A DNA stretch of 64,000 nucleotides from an uncultured Clostridia bacterium. GTDB taxonomy: Bacteria; Bacillota; Clostridia; Lachnospirales; Anaerotignaceae. Position numbers and translations under genes: made by a program. The notes under the pieces were generated by a model. It was not told the origin of the DNA. It saw only the letters and a program-made list of their open reading frames with translations, and ran no database searches. Below are positions 24,556 to 32,933 of the stretch, piece after piece. The stretch lies in contig CALCGT010000058.1 of the NCBI GenBank assembly GCA_937901125.1, positions 1 to 64,000 of the forward strand, in the 5' to 3' direction. Position 1 is the first letter of the stretch. Every line of letters starts with the position of its first letter.

Positions 24556-26437
24556 GCAGAAGCACCTGTGTATCGCCCTGGCAGGAAACCCTAATACAGG
24601 AAAAAGTACCGTCTTCAACGCCCTGACGGGCTTGAAGCAGCATACGGGCAACTGGTCGGGGAAAACGGTAGGCAATGCCGTGGGGGAATTTTCTCTGGGG
24701 GAATGGGGGGTGGAGCTGTACGACCTACCGGGCATCTATTCTCTTTTTTCCGATTGTGCCGAGGAGTGCGTCGCAAAGGATTTTATTTGCTATGAAAATC
24801 CCGATATTGTCATTGTCATTCTGGATGCTACTTCCTTGGAACGCAACCTGCCCCTTGGCTTGCAGATCATAGAGCTGACCGACAACGTCCTCTTTTGTTT
24901 AAACCTGACCGATGAAGCCAAGAAAAAAGGGATTTCTGTTGATAAAGTGCGTTTAGAGGAATTGACGGGAGTTCCTGTTGTTGAAATGGCGGCAAGGCAG
25001 GGGGTCGGTCTGGCGGAATTGAAGGAGCTGCTGCTGGATGTGGCGGAAGGACGGCGGCTGATTCATCCCAAAGGGCTGGATTGGGATGCCTTTGCCCCGG
25101 AAACGGAAGAAGATTATCAAACGGCAGAGTTTAAAACCAATCGTTCCCTGGCTTTTCTGGAACGTTCCAAGGAGATCTGCGCAGAAGTGGTGCAAAAAAA
25201 AGAGGAACGGGACAGCGATACAGAACGCATCGACAAGATCATTCTTTCCCCGAAAACAGGCATCCCCATCATGCTGTTGCTGTTGGGTGGTGTGTTTTGG
25301 ATCACAGTGGCAGGGGCCAATGTACCATCCGATTTTCTGATGCAGTGGTTCAGCCAATGCGGCGAAGTGATGCGGCGAGGATTGGGTTCTCTGCATACTC
25401 CTCTTTGGCTGGAAAGCCTGCTGATGGATGGGATCTGGCTGACGGTCAGCTGGGTGGTGGCTGTTATGCTGCCGCCTATGGCGATTTTCTTTCCCTTGTT
25501 TACGCTTCTGGAGGATTTTGGTCTGCTGCCCCGTATCGCTTTCAATTTGGATGGACTGTTTCAGAAGGCGGGGGCCCATGGAAAGCAGGCGTTGACCATG
25601 TGCATGGGGTTTGGCTGCAATGCCGCGGGGGTCACAGCCTGCCGTATCATCGAATCCCCCCGGGAACGGCTCATTGCCATTCTGACGAACAACTTTGTCC
25701 CCTGCAATGGTCGATTCCCAACGCTGATTTTGCTGGCCAGCTTCTTTTTCGCCACCGGCAACCCCCTTGCCGCCGGAGGCTTTGTGTTCCTGTTGATCGC
25801 TTTGGCGGTAGCGGTGACTTTGGGAGTATCCTTTTTGCTGAGCCGAACCTTGCTGAAAGGGGTTCCCTCGGCTTTCGTTTTGGAATTGCCCCCCTATCGA
25901 CGCCCTAAAATAGGGGATGTCATCGTACGGAGTATGCTGGACAGGACGATTTTCGTACTGGGGCGGGCGGTCACTGTAGCCATGCCAGCGGGGGCCATCA
26001 TCTGGATTTGCCAGAATGTGGAGGTGAGCGGATTTACACTTCTGTACGGCTTAACAACCCTATTGGAGCCCCTTGGCTCGCTGATGGGGCTTTCGGGGGT
26101 CATCCTGGCGGCATTTCTGCTGGGCATCCCTGCCAACGAGATCGTTTTGCCTATTTTGCTGATGGTCTACAGCCAGAGTGGCATGCTGGTGGAAGCAGAG
26201 GGGATCTCTCAGGCAGGGGCGATCCTGCAGGCCAATGGCTGGACGTTTGTCACGGCCATCTGCACCATTTTGTTTTCCTTGAACCATTTTCCCTGCACTA
26301 CCACGTTGCTGACCATTCGCAAGGAAACAGGAAGCTGGCTCTGGACAGGTGCGAGCTTCCTTCTCCCCACATTGGTGGGCATTTCCCTCTGTATTCTAGT
26401 AAATCTGCTTGCCCATATGGGCGGATTGATTTTTTGA
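24548..26437 (+). CDS. feoB: Ferrous iron transporter FeoB
   Basis: 629 aa from ATG 24548 inside the end of feoA. The N-terminal G-protein domain has G1 GNPNTGKS (13-20), the switch HTGNWSGKTVG and G3 DLPG, and a helical GDI region follows. The membrane part has many helices with the Cys-containing TMCMGFGCNAAGV and the NNFVPCNGRFPTL motif (gate I and II). Takes up Fe(II) across the cytoplasmic membrane. It is a little shorter than the E. coli protein, with no separate FeoC. Confidence 0.96.
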   Translation: MFEQKHLCIALAGNPNTGKSTVFNALTGLKQHTGNWSGKTVGNAVGEFSLGEWGVELYDLPGIYSLFSDCAEECVAKDFICYENPDIVIVILDATSLERNLPLGLQIIELTDNVLFCLNLTDEAKKKGISVDKVRLEELTGVPVVEMAARQGVGLAELKELLLDVAEGRRLIHPKGLDWDAFAPETEEDYQTAEFKTNRSLAFLERSKEICAEVVQKKEERDSDTERIDKIILSPKTGIPIMLLLLGGVFWITVAGANVPSDFLMQWFSQCGEVMRRGLGSLHTPLWLESLLMDGIWLTVSWVVAVMLPPMAIFFPLFTLLEDFGLLPRIAFNLDGLFQKAGAHGKQALTMCMGFGCNAAGVTACRIIESPRERLIAILTNNFVPCNGRFPTLILLASFFFATGNPLAAGGFVFLLIALAVAVTLGVSFLLSRTLLKGVPSAFVLELPPYRRPKIGDVIVRSMLDRTIFVLGRAVTVAMPAGAIIWICQNVEVSGFTLLYGLTTLLEPLGSLMGLSGVILAAFLLGIPANEIVLPILLMVYSQSGMLVEAEGISQAGAILQANGWTFVTAICTILFSLNHFPCTTTLLTIRKETGSWLWTGASFLLPTLVGISLCILVNLLAHMGGLIF

Positions 26438-26445
26438 AAAAAAGA

Positions 26446-26610
26446 TTTTCATGTACGTAGATTAGTGCTATACTTTTTAGTGAAGGCAAGGAGCAGCAAA
26501 CATACGCTGGTTTTCCTGATTTGAGGGAAAAGCCGCCCAGAAAAACATAGTTTTTTTTGCGTGCTTTCCTGGAGGCCGACCAAAACAAAAGAAGAAATGG
26601 GGGAATCATT
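26446..26610 (+). promoter_or_regulatory. Promoter and structured leader of the Nif11-like gene
   Basis: TTTTCA (26446-26451), 17 nt, TATACT (26469-26474), then a 130-nt leader. CTGG-TTTTCC (26507-26516) pairs with GGAAAA (26526-26531) and CCAG (26537-26540), followed by a T8 run (26551-26558). The GCTG at 26506-26509 could instead pair with CAGC at 26494-26497, which excludes the first stem. Two exclusive structures before a T run suggest attenuation or a riboswitch; I cannot match it to a known class. Confidence 0.5.
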
Positions 26611-26895
26611 ATGAATGAACAATTATATAAGCTGTTGCAGAAAGCCAGAAAAGATTTTGAACTGCGTGCCCGTATCTGGGCTGCAAAGGACGCCAAAGAC
26701 CCTGCCTTGGCACTGTGTGAGCTTTGTACAGCGGAAGGCTTTCCGCTGACGGTAGGCGGCTTGTTTTCCGAACAGGAAGAATTTTTCTGCAACCTCTTCC
26801 GCAGCTGCAACGGCAGTGCCGTACAGCCTCTGGATGGCTGGGATGACCCTTTTGATATGTTTTTTGCAGCTATGGAAGCCCTGGAAAAAGAATAA
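26611..26895 (+). CDS. Nif11-like small protein
   Basis: 94 aa from ATG 26611 (GGGGGAA site). LYKLLQKARKDFELRARIW, then LCELCTAEGFPLTVGGLF, follows the Nif11 pattern (a helix with a D-x-x-L motif, then A-x-x-x-G-x-x-x-T). Nif11 domains occur as leader regions of RiPP precursors and in unexplained small proteins. After the Nif11-like part there is a Cys-containing stretch (FFCNLFRSCNGS) and an acidic tail, but no modification enzyme is nearby. Function unknown; a regulatory leader precedes it. Confidence 0.6.
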   Translation: MNEQLYKLLQKARKDFELRARIWAAKDAKDPALALCELCTAEGFPLTVGGLFSEQEEFFCNLFRSCNGSAVQPLDGWDDPFDMFFAAMEALEKE

Positions 26896-26907
26896 GCATA
26901 TGAGTAT

Positions 26908-26942
26908 TAAAAAACACAGCCAATTTTGACTGTGTTTTTTAA
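26908..26942. terminator. Bidirectional terminator, Nif11-like gene / spo0A
   Basis: AAAAAACACAG and CTGTGTTTTTT form a stem with A and T runs on both sides, between the convergent genes. Confidence 0.88.
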
Positions 26943-26969
26943 TGGGGGAGTGTGAATGGCTATATAAAA

Positions 26970-27761
26970 TCAGCCGGCTTTTTGTTCCAGCCGCAGCCGG
27001 TCAGCGATGAGGGCGATAAATTCCGAATTTGTGGGTTTTCCCTTGTGGTTATTGACCGTGTAGCCAAACAGGGCATCGATGGCGTCCACCTTGCCCCGGT
27101 TCCATGCTACTTCGATGGCGTGGCGAATCGCCCGTTCCACACGGCTGGGGGTGGTATTGCATTTTTTTGCGATGGAAGGATACAGCTCCTTGGTGATATA
27201 ATTCAGCACATCCATGTCGTTGACGCTCATGATGATGGCTTCCCGCATATAGTGATATCCGCGGATATGGGCGGGCACGCCGATCTCGTGCAGAATATTT
27301 GTGACCTTTGTTTCCAGGTCGTATGCGGCGGAATTGGCGGAGGCAGGAGCAGCAGTGCCCGTTTTCAGTAGAGGTTTCTGTTCCTGCATCAGCTGACGGA
27401 TGCGCTGGGTGAGGGCATCCATATCAAAGGGCTTCACCATGTAATAGCCTGCCCCCAGGTCCAGTGCCTTTTGTACCACCTTATCCTGGCTGAGAGCAGA
27501 AAGGATGATGGTCACAGGACGGTTGGCTTCCTCCACTTTTTGCAGCCGTTCCAAAACACCCAGCCCGTCCAGCCGGGGCATGATGCCGTCGATGATGGCA
27601 ACGTCAGGGTGGGTATCCCGAATTTTGTTCATGGCATCGATGCCGTCCATAGCCACAGCTACCACAGTGATATCTTCCTGTTTATTCAAATGATCGACGA
27701 TGATGTCGCAAAAATCCTTATTGTCGTCTGCCAGCAAAACTTTTATTGTATTTTGATTCAA
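26970..27761 (-). CDS. spo0A: Sporulation transcription factor Spo0A
   Basis: 263 aa. The start is the TTG at 27761: GGAGGG lies six bases upstream and no ATG fits. The N-terminal receiver domain has the acidic pair D12/D13, the phospho-acceptor D58 (AIIDGIMP) and K110 (MVKPFD). The C-terminal Spo0A DNA-binding domain follows (VTNILHEIGVPAHIRGYHY, RVERAIRHAIEVAW, PTNSEFIALIADRL). Master regulator of entry into sporulation, so the organism is probably spore-forming. Upstream lie a sigma-A type promoter and several Spo0A-box matches, consistent with autoregulation. Confidence 0.97.
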   Translation of the reverse strand: MNQNTIKVLLADDNKDFCDIIVDHLNKQEDITVVAVAMDGIDAMNKIRDTHPDVAIIDGIMPRLDGLGVLERLQKVEEANRPVTIILSALSQDKVVQKALDLGAGYYMVKPFDMDALTQRIRQLMQEQKPLLKTGTAAPASANSAAYDLETKVTNILHEIGVPAHIRGYHYMREAIIMSVNDMDVLNYITKELYPSIAKKCNTTPSRVERAIRHAIEVAWNRGKVDAIDALFGYTVNNHKGKPTNSEFIALIADRLRLEQKAG

Positions 27762-27822
27762 AATGATCCCTCCAGTTGTTGTTTCGTGAATGTTTATGCA
27801 GAACTTCCTTGCTTTTGGGTTG

Positions 27823-27851
27823 ATTATAGTATAGAAATTTTTCGGCGGCAA
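27823..27851 (-). promoter_or_regulatory. Sigma-A type promoter of spo0A
   Basis: On the minus strand TTGCCG (27851-27846), 17-nt spacer, TATAAT (27828-27823). Confidence 0.75.
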
Positions 27852-27944
27852 GAACCATTCGTGAGACAAAAAGAGCCCGAATGCTCGGGAAAAACTGACG
27901 TTTCCACATTCTTTTTGAAACCGCGTGAAAACGCTGGAAAACGC

Positions 27945-28017
27945 CGTCGAATGGTGTCTGTCGAAACTGCATATTTTGGGGAAAAAACGGAAAAAAGGCG
28001 GACGAAATATTGACGAA
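27945..28017. promoter_or_regulatory. Cluster of Spo0A-box-like sequences
   Basis: TGTCGAA at 27959-27965 is an exact match to the TGNCGAA consensus; CGTCGAA (27945-27951) differs at one base; TGACGAA (28011-28017) matches again. All lie upstream of the spo0A promoter. Confidence 0.5.
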
Positions 28018-28044
28018 AAGGGGTGCTGTTTTACCCAGAAAAAA

Positions 28045-28069
28045 AGCCTGTCGGTTTTTCCGATAGGCT
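28045..28069 (-). terminator. Terminator of rsmA
   Basis: On the minus strand AGCCTATCGG-AAAAA-CCGACAGGCT followed by seven T, just after the rsmA stop codon. Confidence 0.9.
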
Positions 28070-28074
28070 CATTT

Positions 28075-28956
28075 TTATGATTTCTTTGCTTTTCTTTCGG
28101 CAATGTGGTCTGTTAACGCCGCAAATTCTTCCAGGCCCAAGGCTTCGCCGCGGATGCGTTCATCCCAGCCAAGGCTCTGCAAAATTTCTGTCAATTCTTC
28201 TTTGCTAAAGCCCAGATTGCCCAGATTGAACAGGCAGTTTATCAGGGTCTTTCTTCGCTGACCAAAGGCACATTTTACGATGTGGAAGAAAAGCTTTTCA
28301 TCGGCGGTTTTCACCTTCCGTTCGGGCAGAACCTTCAGGGTGATGACCGCGGAGGCCACTTTGGGCCGGGGCATGAAGCAGGAGGGCTGTACGATCATAT
28401 CCAGATTTGCATCGCAGTAATACTGCACGGCAACGGACAATGCGCCGTATTCCGTATCCTTGGGGCCTGCCTGCATCCGTTCTGCCACTTCCTTCTGCAC
28501 CATAACGGTGATGCTGTCCACATGGCGTTCGTTTTCCAGCAAGTCCATGATGATGGGGGTGGTGATGTAGTAGGGCAGGTTGGCAACCACTTTGATGGGT
28601 CTGCCGCCATTTTTTTCCCGGATGATGGCATCGATATCTGTTTTCAGGATATCCTGATTCAAAATCTCGATGTTGTCATAGTCTGCCAAAGTCTGCCGCA
28701 GGATGGGGATGAGGGTACTGTCGATTTCTACAGCCACTACCTGTCTGGCGTTTTCTGCCAATACCTGGGTCAGGGAACCGATACCGGGACCGATTTCCAG
28801 CACGCAGTCCTCCTTTGTGACACCGGCGCAGGAAGCAATGTTATCCAAAATGTTGGAATCGATCAGAAAGTTTTGACCGAAGTTTTTCTTGAAAGCGAAG
28901 CTGTTGGCTTCAATGATTTCTTTTGTTCTGCTGGGGGTTGAAATTCTTTCTGCCAT
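28075..28956 (-). CDS. rsmA: 16S rRNA dimethyladenosine transferase RsmA (KsgA)
   Basis: 293 aa from the ATG with AGGAGG upstream. Dimethylates the two adjacent adenosines near the 3' end of 16S rRNA. Visible: KKNFGQNFLID (SAM/RNA entry), LEIGPGIGSLTQVL, VVAVEIDSTL, the catalytic NLPYYITTPI (N-L-P-Y), and CFMPRPKVASAVITL. Followed by its own terminator; upstream in the same unit lies the small export protein gene, 17 nt away. Confidence 0.97.
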   Translation of the reverse strand: MAERISTPSRTKEIIEANSFAFKKNFGQNFLIDSNILDNIASCAGVTKEDCVLEIGPGIGSLTQVLAENARQVVAVEIDSTLIPILRQTLADYDNIEILNQDILKTDIDAIIREKNGGRPIKVVANLPYYITTPIIMDLLENERHVDSITVMVQKEVAERMQAGPKDTEYGALSVAVQYYCDANLDMIVQPSCFMPRPKVASAVITLKVLPERKVKTADEKLFFHIVKCAFGQRRKTLINCLFNLGNLGFSKEELTEILQSLGWDERIRGEALGLEEFAALTDHIAERKAKKS

Positions 28957-28973
28957 GAGTGATTTTCCTCCTG

Positions 28974-29471
28974 TTAAAAGATGCTGCCAAGTATGCCGAA
29001 GCTCAGTATGGAGACGATGATGCCTGCTGTCAGGACGCCGACCATAATGATAGGGAATGTCTTTTTGGGGTCCATGTTCAGCATGGCGCTGATGAGGGCG
29101 CCCATCCATGCGCCGGTACCGGGCAGGGGGATGGCTACAAAAAGGAACACACCCCAATAGGCATATTTTCTGATCTTGTCACTTTTGGCATCTGCTTTTC
29201 TTTCGCACCATTCCACGAAGCCCCTAAAGGGGGTCTGCTTCAGCACCCGGAAGATGAACCGAATGAACAGCAGGATGAAGGGGATGGGCAAAAGATTGCC
29301 GATATATGCGATGATGAATGTGGGCAGCCATTCCATACCCATGGCGAAGCCGGCGATGATGCCGCCTCTCAGCTCCAGAATGGGCAGTAGGGAGACGATG
29401 AATACGATGAGTTCCCTGGAAAGGGTGCCGGACAGGTTTTCTACAAACCAGTTTGCTAAGGTCTCAGCCAA
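28974..29471 (-). CDS. Small multidrug export family protein (COG2426)
   Basis: 165 aa, four to five membrane helices. VSLLPILELRGGIIAGFAMG, GNLLPIPFILLFIR and FVAIPLPGTGAWMGAL are the characteristic segments of the COG2426/PF06695 family, related to the DedA/SNARE-associated fold with its internal P-L-P-G-T-G motif. The export role in the family name is weakly supported. Co-transcribed with rsmA. Confidence 0.88.
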   Translation of the reverse strand: MAETLANWFVENLSGTLSRELIVFIVSLLPILELRGGIIAGFAMGMEWLPTFIIAYIGNLLPIPFILLFIRFIFRVLKQTPFRGFVEWCERKADAKSDKIRKYAYWGVFLFVAIPLPGTGAWMGALISAMLNMDPKKTFPIIMVGVLTAGIIVSILSFGILGSIF

Positions 29472-29796
29472 ATTTTTCTCCTCCTAAATAAGTTTTCGTC
29501 GAAATCAGGATATCCATGAGTGAGACAAAATGTCTACAATCTGTTATATTTTTATAACTTTATTATTATACCTTAAGAGAGGGGAAGGAACAATAAAGAA
29601 TTTATTAAATTGTGAGCGTTCTTGCCGAAAAAATGGCGGGGAATGTACTTTTTTCTGTAATATGGAACATTTTGGAAGGGTACTATTGAAAAAAGTATCC
29701 CGATGTGTTTCAATGAAAAATAAGAGGGGACATCTGAACGTCCCCCGCATACAAAATCAGAGAATGCAGTAATTTATATAGAGTAGGTGAAAAGGC
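29472..29796. other. Intergenic region, no gene recognised
   Basis: Between divergent genes. It has two plain hairpins, GGGTACT...AGTATCCC (29678-29701) and GGGGAC...GTCCCC (29726-29745), neither followed by a T run, plus AT-rich stretches that could hold promoters on either strand. A short open frame at 29530-29772 lacks a ribosome binding site and looks accidental. Confidence 0.5.
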
Positions 29797-30660
29797 ATGA
29801 CAGAGGAATTGAGAGCCCAGCTTATGGGCGTAAAGCTAACAAAAAAAGAAAAACTGATTGCGGAATTTGTGCTTGATAACTTTGCGGAAGCCTGCTTCAT
29901 CACTTCTACGGAGATCGCAAAACGGCTCCATGTCAGCGATTCTTCTGTGATTCGTTTTACCAGAACCTTAGGCTACAGCGGTTTCATGGATTTCCAGAAG
30001 GCCATCCGCAAGACCTATACGGAACGGATCAACAGTGTTTCGGAAAATATCACCATCCCTTCGGAACGATTGAAGCTGAGCATTTCTAAGCTGGATCAAA
30101 GCGATATCATGGAAAGCTATTTTTCTAATGTGATGCAGAATCTGAAATCCTGCATCAACCATAACGATACCATTGCCTTTGAACGTGCGGCGGGGCTCAT
30201 CGCTGGCAGTAAACGGAAATTTATTGTCACTTCCCGTGCCAACAGCTGCGTGGGGGATATGCTGCTGCTGTTGTTGAAGCATCTGCTGCCTGATGTGTAT
30301 GAAACTTCCCATCCGGCACTGAATGTCATCGACCATCTTTGCGATATCACGGAAAATGACTGTATCATTGCGGTCAGCTTCCCCAGATATTCCGAAATGG
30401 ACCTGCTGGCAACCCAGATGGCCTATGATGCAGGGGCAAAGATCGTCCTCATCACCGATAAGGCAAGCTCCCCTTTGGCCCAGTATGCGACCCAACTGCT
30501 GACGGTCAGCGTGGATAGTAATACCTTTTTCAATTCTTATGTGGGTGTACTGTTCACCATGGAACTGCTCTGCTCCTTCATCAGTAAACGGATGGGATAT
30601 TCTACCGAAGCAAAACTGGAGTTGATCGACAGATACCTTTCGAAGGTGGGTCTGTTCTAA
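29797..30660 (+). CDS. MurR/RpiR-family transcriptional regulator
   Basis: 287 aa. N-terminal HTH of the RpiR type (KLTKKEKLIAEFVLDNF, then STEIAKRLHVSDSSVIRFTRTLGYSGFMDFQ) and a C-terminal SIS sugar-phosphate isomerase domain (RKFIVTSRANSCVGDML..., DCIIAVSFPRYSEMDLLATQMA). Regulators of this family sense phosphosugars. No sugar gene is adjacent, so the target is unknown. SD GTAGGTG; terminator at 30678. Confidence 0.94.
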   Translation: MTEELRAQLMGVKLTKKEKLIAEFVLDNFAEACFITSTEIAKRLHVSDSSVIRFTRTLGYSGFMDFQKAIRKTYTERINSVSENITIPSERLKLSISKLDQSDIMESYFSNVMQNLKSCINHNDTIAFERAAGLIAGSKRKFIVTSRANSCVGDMLLLLLKHLLPDVYETSHPALNVIDHLCDITENDCIIAVSFPRYSEMDLLATQMAYDAGAKIVLITDKASSPLAQYATQLLTVSVDSNTFFNSYVGVLFTMELLCSFISKRMGYSTEAKLELIDRYLSKVGLF

Positions 30661-30677
30661 CAGTTAGCATAAAAATA

Positions 30678-30700
30678 AGCCTGCTTTTGCAGGCTTTTTC
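30678..30700 (+). terminator. Terminator of the RpiR regulator
   Basis: AGCCTGC-TTTT-GCAGGCT followed by TTTTC. Confidence 0.88.
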
Positions 30701-30737
30701 TTTTGGCTGAGAAATGAAAAACGAAGAAATTTTTCAC

Positions 30738-31259
30738 TTAGTATCTGCGATTCACATATTCATCAATGACAGATTTCTTGCTTTCCTCCTGAAACACTCC
30801 TTCCTCCCGCAGACATTTCAAAATAAGGGGGCTGGTGGAATGGAGGATGATATTTTCCTCTTCCATGAGAATTTCGAAGAGCTTTCCTTTTAAAAATTTG
30901 CTCCACACCTTTACAAAATAGGCTTCTACGCCCTTAAAATCCAACATCCGCAGGGCGGTCAGGGTGGCCTTATCTTTTTTGCTGTAGTAATAATTGCTTT
31001 TTTCTAGATAGTCCCGTTTCAGTTCATAGTCCATATCCCGGGTGGTACTGATGGTTTTGTTTTCCTTTGCCAGCGCGTTGTAATATTGATAATTGAACAG
31101 GGCTTTCTCCACTGTATCCATATTGCGGAAGGGGCCAATATCCCCATAGACCACCGCTTCATAATTTTTCTGAAGATATTCCCGTTTGGTCATATCGCCT
31201 TTGGCGTATTGGTCGATCAGGCTTTGTCTGTATTTGAAATATTTCTGAATGGCATTCAT
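30738..31259 (-). CDS. Conserved clostridial protein, probably DUF6648
   Basis: 173 aa from the ATG preceded by AAAGAGG. Helical and charged: MNAIQKYFKYRQSLIDQYAKG, MTKREYLQKNYEAV, IGPFRNMDTVEKALFNYQYYNALA. This pattern matches small uncharacterised clostridial proteins that I recall as DUF6648; no enzyme motif is visible. It is divergent from the 139-aa gene to its right, sharing an 88-bp promoter gap. Confidence 0.65.
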   Translation of the reverse strand: MNAIQKYFKYRQSLIDQYAKGDMTKREYLQKNYEAVVYGDIGPFRNMDTVEKALFNYQYYNALAKENKTISTTRDMDYELKRDYLEKSNYYYSKKDKATLTALRMLDFKGVEAYFVKVWSKFLKGKLFEILMEEENIILHSTSPLILKCLREEGVFQEESKKSVIDEYVNRRY

Positions 31260-31347
31260 AGCTGGCCTCTTTCCATCCTTTCCCGCTAGGCATGGTTGCT
31301 TTTGCCCTGTTACAATGGGGAAAAGGCGCACGAAGGGGGAGATTTTT

Positions 31348-31767
31348 ATGCGAACTTTTTTGGACTACTATCAGCGGAAAATACAACCACAGATAGAAGC
31401 GATAGATATTTTTTTGAAAACGGAAGACCCGCCCTACCATGTGGATGCAGTGGCGGAGTTGTTGGAGCTTTCTTCCCAGGGAGTGGAACAGCTTTTGGTG
31501 GAAGAGAAAGTTTCTCTGATCACCAAAGGTGTTTTTTTCCGCCTGATGCAAAAGGGGACATCGCCCCTTTGCGGCATGTTTCGCAGAGCCATTGCCTGCA
31601 ATCTGCCAGAAAGCTACACGTTGGAAGAAGTGGCGTATATTTTTGACCTGCCCCTATCCGATGTAGAACGGGCGGCGGAAAAAGCGGGGGTCACATCCTA
31701 TACGGACGATACACTGCCTCCACTTTTTTCACAGATTATGATTGGCGAAAAACGATATCAGCAGTAA
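31348..31767 (+). CDS. Unrecognised 139-aa protein with HTH-like segments
   Basis: 139 aa from ATG 31348 (GAAGGGGG site). Two segments look like helix-turn-helix units: HVDAVAELLELSSQGVEQLLVEE and YTLEEVAYIFDLPLSDVERAAEK, so it may bind DNA or protein as a small adaptor. I do not recognise the family. Its last 32 bases overlap the end of the convergent DJ-1 gene. Confidence 0.6.
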   Translation: MRTFLDYYQRKIQPQIEAIDIFLKTEDPPYHVDAVAELLELSSQGVEQLLVEEKVSLITKGVFFRLMQKGTSPLCGMFRRAIACNLPESYTLEEVAYIFDLPLSDVERAAEKAGVTSYTDDTLPPLFSQIMIGEKRYQQ

Positions 31768-32287
31768 GGTCTTCCGCTGTTTTTTCATCGGTCAGCAGTT
31801 CTGCAAGCTTCAGGGCAAAGGGAATGGCTGTGCCAGGGCCGCGGGATGTGACAACATTCCCGTTGATGCAAACTTCATCTGTCACAGGCTCTGCACCGAT
31901 GAGGTGTTCTTCCATACCGGGGTAAATAGTGGCTTTTCTGCCCATTACGATGCCCAGAGCACCCAATACCATAGGCGCGGCGCAGATGGCGCAGACCCAT
32001 TTCCGTGCTTCATACTGAGCCAGCAGCAGCTCTGCCAATCCCTGATGTGCCTGCAGGTTTAGTGTGCCAGGCATACCGCCGGGCAGCACCAGTGCGTCAG
32101 CATTCGGATCGATCTCTTCAAACAGCAGGTCAGCCTGATAGGTGATGCCATGGGCACCTGTGACAGCTTTGCTGCCTGTGACGGATACGAATTTTGCATC
32201 TACGCCCACACGGCGCAGCAGGTCAACGGGGGTTACGGCTTCCATTTCTTCAAAGCCCTCTGCAAGGAATACATATACTTTTTTCAT
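31736..32287 (-). CDS. DJ-1/PfpI family protein (deglycase/glyoxalase III type)
   Basis: 183 aa. KKVYVFLAEGFEEMEAVTPVD holds the conserved glutamate, and the nucleophile C102 lies in VCAICAAPMVLG at the nucleophile elbow; VLPGGMPG and TSRGPGTAIPFAL are also typical. DJ-1-like proteins hydrolyse methylglyoxal or protect against oxidative and carbonyl stress. Start ATG 32287 follows GGAGGGAT. Convergent and overlapping by 32 bp with the gene on its left. Confidence 0.93.
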   Translation of the reverse strand: MKKVYVFLAEGFEEMEAVTPVDLLRRVGVDAKFVSVTGSKAVTGAHGITYQADLLFEEIDPNADALVLPGGMPGTLNLQAHQGLAELLLAQYEARKWVCAICAAPMVLGALGIVMGRKATIYPGMEEHLIGAEPVTDEVCINGNVVTSRGPGTAIPFALKLAELLTDEKTAEDLTADIVFRQS

Positions 32288-32436
32288 GGGTAGATCCCTC
32301 CTGATTTTCTTAGTTTGTCCTAATATTTTTATTTTACAGGAATTTATATGTTTTTTCAACCGAGGGGGAAAGTTTGTGGTACAATGTCCAAAGAACCAAT
32401 GAAAGAGGATTTATCATGGATTGAAAAAGATCATAA

Positions 32437-32910
32437 AGAGAGGATAGGAAAATTTATCGGAAAAGTATGGAAAAGGACTGCAGAACCATCTATGATCTGA
32501 TCTGCGATATGGAATAGAAAGAACTGCCCTATGGGGTCTTTGAAAAAATCTATCTGCATGAACTGCAGCGGGAGGATATGTACTGCCTGATCCATGAGGA
32601 GGGCGGAAAGGTCAGAGCTATGCTGAATCTCCGTTTGGAAGAACAGCTTCACTATTGTGAGAAAATCGCAGAGATCATGGAATTTGTGGTGGATGGCGAT
32701 TGCAGGAATCAGAACGTGGGAAAAAGGATGCTTGCGGAAGCGGGAAGAGTCGCCCTGGCCCATGGCTGCAGCCAGATCGAACTAGCCTGCAACCAGCTGC
32801 GGAAGGATACCCACCGCTTTTATGAAAGGGAGGGCATGCACAATTTCCATTATAAATTTTCCAAAAGATTGATTGGGGAAGATAACGATAGGAATGTTTT
32901 GGGCAGATAA
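32437..32910 (+). pseudogene. GNAT acetyltransferase pseudogene with internal TAG
   Basis: One frame reads as a GNAT protein from about 32437 (KIYRKSMEKDCRTIYDLICDME), hits TAG at 32515-32517, and goes on (KELPYGVFEKIYLHELQ..., LRLEEQLHYCEKIAEIMEFVV, NQNVGKRMLAEAGRVALAHGC, LRKDTHRFYEREGMHNFHYKFSK). The acetyl-CoA loop (QNVGKRM) and C-terminal β-bulge region are intact. No in-frame start with a ribosome binding site precedes it (an ATG at 32416 is followed by TGA). A 110-aa remnant could start at 32578, but it lacks the first β-strand and helix. Most likely a decayed gene. Confidence 0.72.
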
Positions 32911-32933
32911 TTTTTGTGAGAAGGAGAAACAAC

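Noticed and set aside
26446..26610. Leader as a known riboswitch (ZTP, c-di-GMP, fluoride, Mn)
   Set aside because: None of the conserved core motifs of these classes could be found, so I report it only as an unassigned leader.
29530..29772. 80-codon open frame in the gap before the RpiR gene
   Set aside because: Poor start context and low-complexity, mixed composition with no family features.
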